Source: Stappia sp. MMSF_3263
GTDB taxonomy: Bacteria > Pseudomonadota > Alphaproteobacteria > Rhizobiales > Stappiaceae
NCBI RefSeq assembly: GCF_030733745.1
Contig: NZ_JASHIK010000006.1
Location: 1 to 64,000, forward strand
Length of the DNA: 64,000 nucleotides
Reading direction: 5' to 3'
Each line of letters starts with the position of its first letter. Position 1 is the first letter of the stretch. Of this stretch, positions 34,474-42,427 are shown piece after piece. The notes beneath the pieces were generated by a model that worked only from the letters and a program-made list of their open reading frames with translations, was not told the origin of the DNA and ran no database searches. Position numbers and translations under genes: made by a program.

Positions 34474-36201
34474 ATGACGTCCGTTGCCCTGCGGCGGCCG
34501 GCGCGAGGAGTGTCGCTCGGCCCGTATGTGGTCGCCGGCCTGATCCTGCTGTTTCTCGGCGCGTTTCTCGTCGTTCCCGTCCTCAAGGTGATCCAGGTCG
34601 CCTTCCAGGACCCGGGAACGGGCGGCTTCACGCTGGTCAACTTCCAGGATTTCTTCAACAGCGCCCTGTTCCGCCAGTCCTTCTTCAACTCGCTCTACGT
34701 CGCCGGCGTCTCGGTGGTGATCGCCACCGTGATCGCGCTGCCGCTCGCCTACTTCACCTCGCGCTTCAACTTTTCCGGCTCGGTCATCATCCAGACCTTG
34801 TCCTTCGTGCCGCTGATCATGCCGCCCTTCATCGGCGCGGTGGCGATGCAGCTGCTGTTCGGTTCAAACGGCAGCGTCAACCTGCTGCTGCGCGACAATT
34901 TCGGCATCACCGTGCCCTTCATGGACGGCCTCAACGGCGTCATCTTCGTCCAGAGCATCCACTATTTCCCGTTCATCCTGATCAACCTCTCGGCGAGCCT
35001 GCACAACATCGATCGCTCGATGGAGGAGGCCGCGCAGATGCTCGGCTCGAGCGGGTTGCGGCTGTTCCGCAAGATCGTCTTCCCGCTGGCCATGCCCGGC
35101 TACATCGCCGGCGCATCGCTGGTCTTCGTCAAGGTCTTTGACGATCTCGGCACGCCCCTGCTGCTCAACGTCAACACGATGCTGGCGCCGCAGGCCTATC
35201 TGCGCATTTCCTCGGTCGGCATCTCCGACCCGATGGGCTATGTCATCTCGACGATCCTCATCATCTTCTCGGTCTTCGCCATGTGGGTGTCGTTCCTCGG
35301 CATGCGCGGCAAGGACTATTCGACCACCCAGAAGGGCGGCGGCGGCATTGCCCGGCGCGACCTGCGCCCTCACGAGGCGGCCGCTTGCTACCTGGTCGTG
35401 TTCCTGATCCTCGGCATCGTCCTCGCCCCGCATCTCGGCCTGCTGCTGCTTTCCTTCGGCACGGTCTGGTCGTTCAGCGTCATGCCCGACGGCTTCACCG
35501 TCGCCCATTACGGCACGGCGCTGACCTCGGCCGGCACCTTCATCAAGAACACCCTGATCTATGCGGGACTTGCCGGCCTGATCGACATCGTGCTCGGCAC
35601 CGCGATCGCCTATGTGGTGATGCGCACCGGCGTGGTCGGCCGCAAATGGCTCGACCACATCGCCGTCGCCGCCCTTGCCGTTCCCGGCGTGGTGCTCGGC
35701 ATCGGCTACCTGCGCATGTTCTACGGCATCGACATGCCCGGAACCGGTCAGCCGCTGGCCACCTGGTGGGGGATCATCGTCATCGCCCTCGCCATCAGGC
35801 GGCTGCCCTATGCGCTGCGCTCGTGCACCGCCGCCCTGCAGCAGATCGCCCCGGCGCTGGAAGAAGCTTCGGAAAACCTCGGCGCATCGAAGTTCCGCAC
35901 CGTGCGGCGCATCGTCGTGCCGTTGATGGCGGGCGGCCTGGTCGCGGGCTTCGTCACCAGCTTCGCCACCGCCGCCGTCGAGCTGTCGGCCACCATCATG
36001 CTGGTCTCCAGCGAGAACGACGCGCCGCTTTCCTACGGCCTCTATCTGTTCATGCAGTCGGCCGCCGGCCGCGGACCTGGCGCTGCCCTTGGCGTCATGG
36101 CCGTCCTGATCGTCGGCCTTGCCACCTATCTCTCGCATCGCCTCGTGGAAAAGACGCGCCGCGACCGCAGCACACCCGAAAACAGCGGAGGACATCGCTG
36201 A
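34474..36201 (+). CDS. ABC importer permease, fused double domain (FbpB/PhnV type)
   Basis: A 575-residue inner-membrane protein with about 12 segments in two homologous halves. Each half carries the EAA loop that docks the ATPase: EEAAQMLGSSGLRLFRKIVF (residues about 182-201) and EEASENLGASKFRTVRRIVV (about 464-483). The double-length permease is typical of the Fe(III)/2-aminoethylphosphonate/phosphoglycerate class. ATG 34474, preceded by GGAG, was preferred over an in-frame upstream start at 34360. Follows the binding-protein gene by 140 bases. Confidence 0.88.
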   Translation: MTSVALRRPARGVSLGPYVVAGLILLFLGAFLVVPVLKVIQVAFQDPGTGGFTLVNFQDFFNSALFRQSFFNSLYVAGVSVVIATVIALPLAYFTSRFNFSGSVIIQTLSFVPLIMPPFIGAVAMQLLFGSNGSVNLLLRDNFGITVPFMDGLNGVIFVQSIHYFPFILINLSASLHNIDRSMEEAAQMLGSSGLRLFRKIVFPLAMPGYIAGASLVFVKVFDDLGTPLLLNVNTMLAPQAYLRISSVGISDPMGYVISTILIIFSVFAMWVSFLGMRGKDYSTTQKGGGGIARRDLRPHEAAACYLVVFLILGIVLAPHLGLLLLSFGTVWSFSVMPDGFTVAHYGTALTSAGTFIKNTLIYAGLAGLIDIVLGTAIAYVVMRTGVVGRKWLDHIAVAALAVPGVVLGIGYLRMFYGIDMPGTGQPLATWWGIIVIALAIRRLPYALRSCTAALQQIAPALEEASENLGASKFRTVRRIVVPLMAGGLVAGFVTSFATAAVELSATIMLVSSENDAPLSYGLYLFMQSAAGRGPGAALGVMAVLIVGLATYLSHRLVEKTRRDRSTPENSGGHR

Positions 36202-37313
36202 TGAACGCTTCAACCGGCTGGACACCCGGCAATGCCGCCGTCGGCGCCGCCATTTCCGCGATCGGCATCGAGATCCGCGACCTCGGTCTCTCCTTCGGCT
36301 CGACCGAGGTGCTGAAGGGTATCGACCTGACCATCGAACCGGGCGAGTTCTTCGCCTTTCTCGGCCCCTCGGGATCCGGCAAGTCGACGCTGCTTCGCGC
36401 CATCGCCGGTTTCGGCCCGACGCCGCGCGGCGCCATCCTGCTCGACGGCACAGACATTGTCGGCGAGGCGCCCTGGCGGCGCAATGTCGGCATGGTGTTC
36501 CAGAACTACGCGCTGTGGCCACACATGTCGGTGGCGAAAAACGTCGCCTACGGCCTCAACGAGCGGAAGATCCGGGGCGATGAAGCCGACCGCCGCGTGC
36601 GCGCCGCGCTGGAACTGGTGGGCATGGAAGCCTATGCGGAGCGCTATCCCTCGCAGCTCTCCGGCGGCCAGCAGCAGCGTGTCGCGCTCGCCCGCACCAT
36701 CGTCGTCGAACCGCGCGTGCTGCTCCTCGACGAGCCGCTCTCCAATCTCGACGCCAACCTGCGGGTGCAGATGCGCCAGGACCTTCTCAAGCTGCAGCGC
36801 CGGCTTGGCATCACCACGATCTTCGTCACCCATGACCAGGAGGAGGCGAACACGATTTGCGACCGCATCGCGGTGATGGCCGACGGCGTGGTGCAGCAGG
36901 TCGGCAAGCCGGACGATGTCTACGACACGCCGGCCAACAGCTTCGTGGCGAAGTTTCTCGGCACCGCCAACGTGGTCGAGGGAACCGTCGGTCGCGATGC
37001 GGACGGCGCACCGCTCTTTCGCGCCGGCTCCGGGCTTGTCGTTCCACTGCGTGCCGGCGAGCAGGACGGACCGGCGAAGATGGTCCTGCGTCCGCAGAGC
37101 ATCGACTTCACGGACGGAACCGGCCCGGACAGCGTCGAGGCCGGCGTTGTCGCGGCCGAGTTCCTCGGCAGCGTCATCCGCTACCAGGTTCGTGTCGGCG
37201 ACCAGGATCTCCTGGTCGACGAGCGCCACACGCGCGGGGTCGCCCGCAGAGATCCGGGCGAGACGGTCCGCATCCGGCTGAACCACGACCAGGCGGTGTT
37301 GATCCGCGCCTGA
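36201..37313 (+). CDS. ABC importer ATP-binding protein with TOBE domain (FbpC/PotA type)
   Basis: A 370-residue ATPase: Walker A GPSGSGKST (about 55-63), Q-loop VFQNYALWPHMSV, signature LSGGQQQRVALARTIV (about 152), Walker B VLLLDEPLSNLD and switch histidine in FVTHDQEEA. A C-terminal TOBE/OB domain (from about residue 245) completes the MalK/FbpC architecture. Start ATG overlaps the permease stop by one base, so the two are translationally coupled. Powers import of the ligand bound by the preceding periplasmic protein. Confidence 0.92.
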   Translation: MNASTGWTPGNAAVGAAISAIGIEIRDLGLSFGSTEVLKGIDLTIEPGEFFAFLGPSGSGKSTLLRAIAGFGPTPRGAILLDGTDIVGEAPWRRNVGMVFQNYALWPHMSVAKNVAYGLNERKIRGDEADRRVRAALELVGMEAYAERYPSQLSGGQQQRVALARTIVVEPRVLLLDEPLSNLDANLRVQMRQDLLKLQRRLGITTIFVTHDQEEANTICDRIAVMADGVVQQVGKPDDVYDTPANSFVAKFLGTANVVEGTVGRDADGAPLFRAGSGLVVPLRAGEQDGPAKMVLRPQSIDFTDGTGPDSVEAGVVAAEFLGSVIRYQVRVGDQDLLVDERHTRGVARRDPGETVRIRLNHDQAVLIRA

Positions 37314-37354
37314 TCGAAGCTCCTCCCGGGCTGCAAGACAGCCGGATGCACGGG

Positions 37355-37382
37355 CGCCGACGGTCTGCAAGGGCCGTCGGCG
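37355..37382. terminator. Hairpin between the convergent ABC ATPase and EamA genes
   Basis: A perfect 9-bp inverted repeat (CGCCGACGG with CCGTCGGCG, loop 10) lies between two convergent genes. It lacks a T run, so it may be a weak or factor-assisted terminator. Confidence 0.4.
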
Positions 37383-37401
37383 TACCCATTCATGCAGGCC
37401 T

Positions 37402-38295
37402 TCAGCGGGCGAAGCGCCGCGCTCCGGCCACGCAGGCGATCACGGCAAGGGTGACGGCCAGCATCGTCCAGGTCACCGGTTCATGCAGCAGCCAGGCGGC
37501 AAGCGCCAGGCCGAGGAACGGCTGCAGCAGCTGCAACTGGCTCACCGCCGCAATGCCGCCCTGCGACAGTCCCCGGTACCAGAAGACGAAACCGATCAGC
37601 ATGGAAAAGGACGACACATAGGCAAGCCCGGTCCATGCCGGCGGCGCGATGCCGGAAAAGCTGGCCGGCATCGACACGATGGCGAGCACGATCATCGCCG
37701 GCAGCGACAGGATGAGCGCCCAGGAGATCACCTGCCAGCCGCCCAGCCGGCGCGACAGGTGCGCCCCTTCCGCATAGCCCAGGCCGCAAACGACGATTGC
37801 CGCCAGCATCAGGAGATCGCCGGTCGACGAGGCGAACGCGCCCGCCGCCCCTCCCGTCCCGGCCGACAGCCCCTGCATCAGCGCGAAACCTGCGACGGCG
37901 GCGCTGCCGGCAAGCGAGAACAGCCAAAAGGCCGGCCGCGGCCGCTCACCGCCCCGGATCACCCCGAAGATGGCGGTGGCGAGCGGCAGCAGGCCGATGA
38001 AGACCATGGAATGCGCCGAGGTGACGTGCTGCAGCGCCAACGCGGTCAGCAGGGGAAAGCCGACGACAACCCCGAGCGCCACGATCGCAAGCGGAACGAG
38101 ATCGGTCCGGGCCGGACGTTTTTCGCGAAAGGCCAGCACCAGCAGAAGTGCCAGCAGACCCGCGATGGCGGCCCGGGCAACGGTCAGGAACACCGGGTCG
38201 AATTGCAGCACCGCCGTCCGGGTTGCCGGCAGGGATCCGCTGAAAATCACCACGCCGATGAAACCGTTGATCCAGCCGCTTGTCGTCTTGTCCAC
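37402..38295 (-). CDS. EamA/DMT family transporter
   Basis: A 297-residue inner-membrane protein with about ten segments in two EamA repeats (GWINGFIGVVIFSGSLPATRTAV at the start; the second half ends IGFVFWYRGLSQGGIAAVSQLQLLQPFLGLALAAWLLHEPVTW, a clear EamA ending). The family exports amino acids or other metabolites. It is divergent from a MocR regulator with a palindrome between the two start sites, a common pairing in which the MocR protein senses an amine-containing or PLP-related metabolite and controls the exporter. Confidence 0.85.
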   Translation of the reverse strand: MDKTTSGWINGFIGVVIFSGSLPATRTAVLQFDPVFLTVARAAIAGLLALLLVLAFREKRPARTDLVPLAIVALGVVVGFPLLTALALQHVTSAHSMVFIGLLPLATAIFGVIRGGERPRPAFWLFSLAGSAAVAGFALMQGLSAGTGGAAGAFASSTGDLLMLAAIVVCGLGYAEGAHLSRRLGGWQVISWALILSLPAMIVLAIVSMPASFSGIAPPAWTGLAYVSSFSMLIGFVFWYRGLSQGGIAAVSQLQLLQPFLGLALAAWLLHEPVTWTMLAVTLAVIACVAGARRFAR

Positions 38296-38363
38296 GTCAG
38301 CCTCCGTTTGATTGCCCAGCCGCTATCGCGCGCCGGAGCCTGCGCAACCAGAGACAGTGGAAT

Positions 38364-38381
38364 ACAGTTTCGAAAAACTGT
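38364..38381. promoter_or_regulatory. Operator palindrome between the EamA and MocR genes
   Basis: ACAGTTT-CGAA-AAACTGT is a perfect 7-4-7 inverted repeat 48 bases before the MocR ATG. A further AACTG occurs about 10 bases downstream in direct orientation. It is the likely MocR binding site; inference from position and symmetry. Confidence 0.5.
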
Positions 38382-38428
38382 TAGGGTAACAACTGCAATA
38401 CGGATCCTTGCAGAAGCCGGGTGGACGA

Positions 38429-39826
38429 ATGACGGAGACGAGCGGGAACGGCACCCTGACGGAGCGCGTGATGAATGTGATCCGGCAGCGCATCGCCGGA
38501 CGCAGCCTGCCTCCGGGGGCAAAGCTCCCCTCGATCCGGCGGATGGCCGGCCACATGCAGGTCTCGCCCTCGACCGTCGTCGAGGCCTATGAACGCCTGG
38601 TGGCCGAGGGACAGATCGCGGCGCGGCCGGGCTCGGGTTTCTATGTCACCAGCCATGCGGCCCCGCTCGCCCTGTCCCAGGTCGGCCCGAGGCGCGACCG
38701 CGCCATCGATCCGCTCTGGGTCTCCCGCCAGTCCCTGGAGGCCGGCGAGGCGGACCTCAAGCCCGGCTGTGGCTGGCTGCCCCCGTCATGGCTGCCCGAG
38801 GAGAACCTGCGCAAGGCGCTCAGGTCCCTCGCCCGCGCCGAAAGCAGCGCGCTTGCGGACTACGGGTCGCCGCTCGGTCTTTTCCCCATGCGGCAACTCA
38901 TCGCCCGGCGGCTGGCGGAAAAGGGCGTAGAGGCTTTTCCCGAACAGATCCTGCTGACGGAATCGGGCACGCAGGGCATCGACCTCCTGTGCCGCCTGCT
39001 GGTCGAGCCGGGCGATATCGTGCTCGTCGACGACCCCTGCTACTTCAACTTCCAGGCGCTGCTGCGCGCCCACCGCGTCAGGATCGTCGGCGTCCCCTAC
39101 ACCCCCTCGGGGCCCGACATCGGGCGCCTCGCGGCGGTGCTGGGCGAGCACCGGCCACGGCTCTACATCACCAATTCCGCGATCCACAACCCGACCGGCG
39201 CCAGCTTGTCGCCGGTGACCGCTCACCGGGTGCTCAAACTGGCCGAACAGCACGGCCTGACCATCATCGAGGACGACATTTTCGCCGATATGGAGCATGT
39301 GGCAGCGCCCCGGCTCGCCGCCTTCGACGGCTTCGACCGGGTCATCCAGATCGGCAGCTTCTCCAAGACGCTGTCCGCCTCGATGCGCTGCGGCTATATC
39401 GCCGCGAGGCCCGACTGGATCGAGGGACTGGCGGATCTGAAGATCGCCACCAGCTTCGGCGGTGGCCGGCTCAATGCGGAGCTTGTGCTGGGCGTGCTGC
39501 GCGACGGTGGCTACCGGCGGCATCTGGAGACGCTGCGCGAGCGCCTCGCCCGCGCCATGGCCGAGGTTGCGCCCCGGTTGCGGGCGCTCGGCGTGATCCC
39601 CTGGATCGAGCCTCAGGCCGGCATGTTCCTGTGGTGCGAATTGCCCGGCGGCATCGATGCCGCCGACGTGGCGCGCGCCGCCCTGGTGCAGGGCGTGGTG
39701 CTGGCGCCGGGCGATGTCTTCAGCGTCTCGCGCTCGGCCACCAGCCACATGCGCTTCAACGTCTCGCAATGCCCCCCAAAAGTCTTCGACGTGCTGCGCG
39801 AGGCGATCCGGCAGGCGGGAGGATAG
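38429..39826 (+). CDS. MocR family (GntR-aminotransferase fusion) transcriptional regulator
   Basis: A 465-residue fusion: N-terminal GntR winged HTH (TERVMNVIRQRIAGRSLPPGAKLPSIRRMAGHMQVSPSTVVEAYERL, residues about 10-56) joined to a fold-type I aminotransferase domain. PLP lysine K313 lies in GSFSKTLSASMRCGY; NSAIHNPTGASLS supplies the PLP-contacting Asn and EDDIFADM the Asp. All PLP residues are present, so it should bind PLP and sense its adducts. ATG 38429 was chosen because the HTH begins shortly after it. Regulates the divergent EamA gene by inference. Confidence 0.88.
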   Translation: MTETSGNGTLTERVMNVIRQRIAGRSLPPGAKLPSIRRMAGHMQVSPSTVVEAYERLVAEGQIAARPGSGFYVTSHAAPLALSQVGPRRDRAIDPLWVSRQSLEAGEADLKPGCGWLPPSWLPEENLRKALRSLARAESSALADYGSPLGLFPMRQLIARRLAEKGVEAFPEQILLTESGTQGIDLLCRLLVEPGDIVLVDDPCYFNFQALLRAHRVRIVGVPYTPSGPDIGRLAAVLGEHRPRLYITNSAIHNPTGASLSPVTAHRVLKLAEQHGLTIIEDDIFADMEHVAAPRLAAFDGFDRVIQIGSFSKTLSASMRCGYIAARPDWIEGLADLKIATSFGGGRLNAELVLGVLRDGGYRRHLETLRERLARAMAEVAPRLRALGVIPWIEPQAGMFLWCELPGGIDAADVARAALVQGVVLAPGDVFSVSRSATSHMRFNVSQCPPKVFDVLREAIRQAGG

Positions 39827-39937
39827 GGGAGGAATGCGGCAGCCCGCCTGGGTTGCGGATCCGCGCGGCATGAGGCACCGACCGCTTCCGGCACACAGGA
39901 AGCAGCTTCTCGCGATGGCTTCAGCTCAAGAAGAAAG

Positions 39938-40013
39938 TGGTGCCGGTGAACGGACTCGAACCGCCGACCCCATCATTACGAATGACGTGCTCTACCAACT
40001 GAGCTACACCGGC
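39938..40013 (-). tRNA. tRNA-Thr (anticodon CGT)
   Basis: A 76-base cloverleaf on the minus strand: acceptor GCCGGTG/CACCGGC, D arm GCTC/GAGC, anticodon stem CGTCA/TGATG with loop TTCGTAA giving CGT, T arm with GGTTCGAGTCC and an encoded CCA. Confidence 0.95.
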
Positions 40014-40400
40014 GCACCAGACCGGGGACATGGTTCCGGCCGCAAGCCGGGTCCCCGTATGTATCCCTGTCGCTTGCGTGACGTGACAACAGCCACTTGG
40101 GCCGTGCGACGCCGTACCGCCAGGGTGGCCGTGTGATAGCGGACAAGACCGCGCCGCGCAAGAGGCTTTGCGGTCCCCGCGCAAGCTTTTCAAGGCACCT
40201 CGCAAGACGGCCGATCGCAGGCAGCCAAATCAGCGTGACGGGGAAGAAGGACCGCGGCAGGCAGGATGCGACGGCATCGCTTCCCCCGCCATTCCAGCAC
40301 TCCTGCCAGGACGCGGTCCGCACCCTGCCTCCGTGTCGTAGCCAGCCCCGATCGGGCGTGATCAGACGTGATCAGGCGGGGGCAGATGGTTCCGCCACGC
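40014..40400. other. 387-base gap between tRNA-Thr and hemY
   Basis: No gene was recognised. The only notable item is a direct repeat of CGTGATCAG near 40358-40378. It includes the tRNA-Thr promoter region and the 3' end of the hemY transcript. Confidence 0.4.
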
Positions 40401-42332
40401 TCAGTTGAAGAAGCGGTAGCCCGGCTTCTTCGGCGGTTCCTCGTCATCCCCGTCGGGGCCTGGGTCGTCGGGCATGTGCTTCAGCGGAAACTCGATCGGC
40501 CGCGACAGGTCCGGGCCCGCCTTCGCCGGCGATCCGCCGGCAGAAGCGGAGGTCTGCCCGGCCGGCTTCTTGTCGCCCGTCTCGGCAGACGGTTTCCCGG
40601 CCTCGCCGGCCGTGCCGTTGGCGGGTGCGGTCGAAACCGGAGCGGCGGCGCCAGCCCCGGTCGATCCGTCCGCCGGCGCCTTGCCCGGCGACTGCGCATC
40701 GGCCGTCTTCGGACCATCCGCAGGTGTCACGGCAGGCGACGTCGCCGTGGTCGGCGTCCTCGCCGCCTCCTCCCCGGCATCCCTCGGCAGGACAGACTTT
40801 TCAGGAGTGTCCGTCGCAGATGCGGCGGCGCGAGCCGGCGTGGCGGGTTCGGCTGCGTCCTCGACCACCTGCGCCTCCTCCACCGGCGGCACGGCAACGT
40901 CCGCGCGGGCACCGGACGCCCCCTCGCTCGAACGATCACCGGCCACAGGCGAAGCGGACGGGACATCCGCCGGAATGGAGGCCGCGACGGCCGGCAGTGC
41001 TTCGAACAAGGCCTCGTCCAGGGCTTCCAGCGAGGTGTCCTCATGGTCGAGCGTTGCCGGCGGCAAGGCCCATGTGAAGGCATCGAGCCGCCCGTCAACC
41101 GGCGACACCGGCGCCCAGCTCTCGCTGACCACGCCATCGGCCACCCAGGCGGGATCGGCCGGTGCACGCACCGCGCGGGCGAGCCATTCGCGCACCCGGC
41201 CGCGATCACCATGCTGGGTCTCTTCCAGTTCGGCCATCAGCAGAAAGACGCGGCGCGTCGGCTCCAGCGTCAGCGCAGCCTTCAGCTGGGCACGGGCCAG
41301 CGCATAGTCCGAGGCCTCCAGCGCGGCGCGCGCCAGGGCCAGCGCGCCCTCGACATTGTGGGCGCGCAGCGCCGCCAGCGCCTTCACCCGCTTCAGCCGG
41401 TCGAGCGCCGAATCGCCGTTGCGCGCATGGGCATAGGCCTCGGCGAGCTCGGGATGGGGATTGAGCTTCCAGCTGGTCTCCACCACCTTCATCGCCTTGC
41501 GGATGTCGCCGCGCCGCGTCGCCAGCCGCGCGGCAACCACGGCCGCCGGCACCAATGCCGGTGCCAGGCCGTGCGCCTCCCCGGCAAGGCCGCGCGCCGC
41601 GTCCGGATCGCGGTCCTCGCATTCGAGCGCCTGCGCGGTCAGCAGCACCGCCTTGTGGCGGCGGAAGGTCTTCTTGTCGACCAGCTTGGCCGCGTAATTG
41701 CGCTCCAGCGACTTGATCGCCTCCTCCCAGTCACCGGACACCGCCTGATAGCCGAGCACCGCCCGCCCCGCCCAGGGCAGGCCCGGCACCAGCTTCGCCG
41801 CTTCCTCGGCATAGTGGAGCGCCGCCACCGGCTCGCCGAGCCGCTCCGCCTCGACATAGAGCCCGTGCAGGCCGACGGCCTTGAGATCCGGGTCCTCGAG
41901 CATCGCCTCGAAGCGGCCGCGTGCCTCCTCGTGCCGGCCGGCAAGCTGCGCGCTCTGGGCCAGCAGCAGTTCGGCCGCCGGCTCCTGCCTCAAGAGCTTC
42001 TGCGCCTCGTTGCCCTGGCGCGAGGCCGTCACGGCATCGCCGACGCCCAGCGCCAGCATGCCGCGCGACAGCGCCTCATAGCCCCGATCCTTGCGGCGGC
42101 GGCGGAAGAAGCGCCCGACAAGCCCGGGCGAGCGCAGGATGAAGAGCGCCAGGTTCCACACGATGATGCCGGCGGCCAGCAGCGCGAAAAGCGCCACGGC
42201 CGCGGTCATCAGCCCGGCCTCGATCCGGTATCCCTGCCAGTCGAGAGTGATCACGCCGGGCCGGTCGGCGAGCCACGCGGCCCCCAGCGCGACGACAAAC
42301 AGCAGGGCAATGAAAATCAGCAAGCGGATCAT
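40401..42332 (-). CDS. hemY: HemY-domain TPR membrane protein
   Basis: A 643-residue protein with two N-terminal membrane segments (about 3-21 and 42-65), the HemY_N signature VITLDWQGYRIEAGLMTAAV, and then TPR-like helical repeats (ALGYQAVSGDWEEAIKSLERN, EGALALARAALEASDYALAR). From about residue 450 the tail is Ala/Pro/Thr-rich and low-complexity, ending in a conserved-looking PLKHMPDDPGPDGDDEEPP with KPGYRFFN. HemY of this type (not protoporphyrinogen oxidase) accompanies hemC/hemD in proteobacteria; its job in haem metabolism is unproven. Last gene of hemC-hemD-Mic60-hemY. Confidence 0.85.
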   Translation of the reverse strand: MIRLLIFIALLFVVALGAAWLADRPGVITLDWQGYRIEAGLMTAAVALFALLAAGIIVWNLALFILRSPGLVGRFFRRRRKDRGYEALSRGMLALGVGDAVTASRQGNEAQKLLRQEPAAELLLAQSAQLAGRHEEARGRFEAMLEDPDLKAVGLHGLYVEAERLGEPVAALHYAEEAAKLVPGLPWAGRAVLGYQAVSGDWEEAIKSLERNYAAKLVDKKTFRRHKAVLLTAQALECEDRDPDAARGLAGEAHGLAPALVPAAVVAARLATRRGDIRKAMKVVETSWKLNPHPELAEAYAHARNGDSALDRLKRVKALAALRAHNVEGALALARAALEASDYALARAQLKAALTLEPTRRVFLLMAELEETQHGDRGRVREWLARAVRAPADPAWVADGVVSESWAPVSPVDGRLDAFTWALPPATLDHEDTSLEALDEALFEALPAVAASIPADVPSASPVAGDRSSEGASGARADVAVPPVEEAQVVEDAAEPATPARAAASATDTPEKSVLPRDAGEEAARTPTTATSPAVTPADGPKTADAQSPGKAPADGSTGAGAAAPVSTAPANGTAGEAGKPSAETGDKKPAGQTSASAGGSPAKAGPDLSRPIEFPLKHMPDDPGPDGDDEEPPKKPGYRFFN

Positions 42333-42427
42333 GGTCGTCTACTCTCCCCGGCGAATGTCCGGTCGGCCCGGACACTGTCCGGATCGGCTGAGGGCGGCGC
42401 GGGCGGGCCCGCGCCGGTCGTCACCTG

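Noticed and set aside
40097-40408. A 103-codon plus-strand frame between tRNA-Thr and hemY
   Set aside because: No ribosome site, no recognisable domain, and amino-acid content typical of non-coding high-GC frames.
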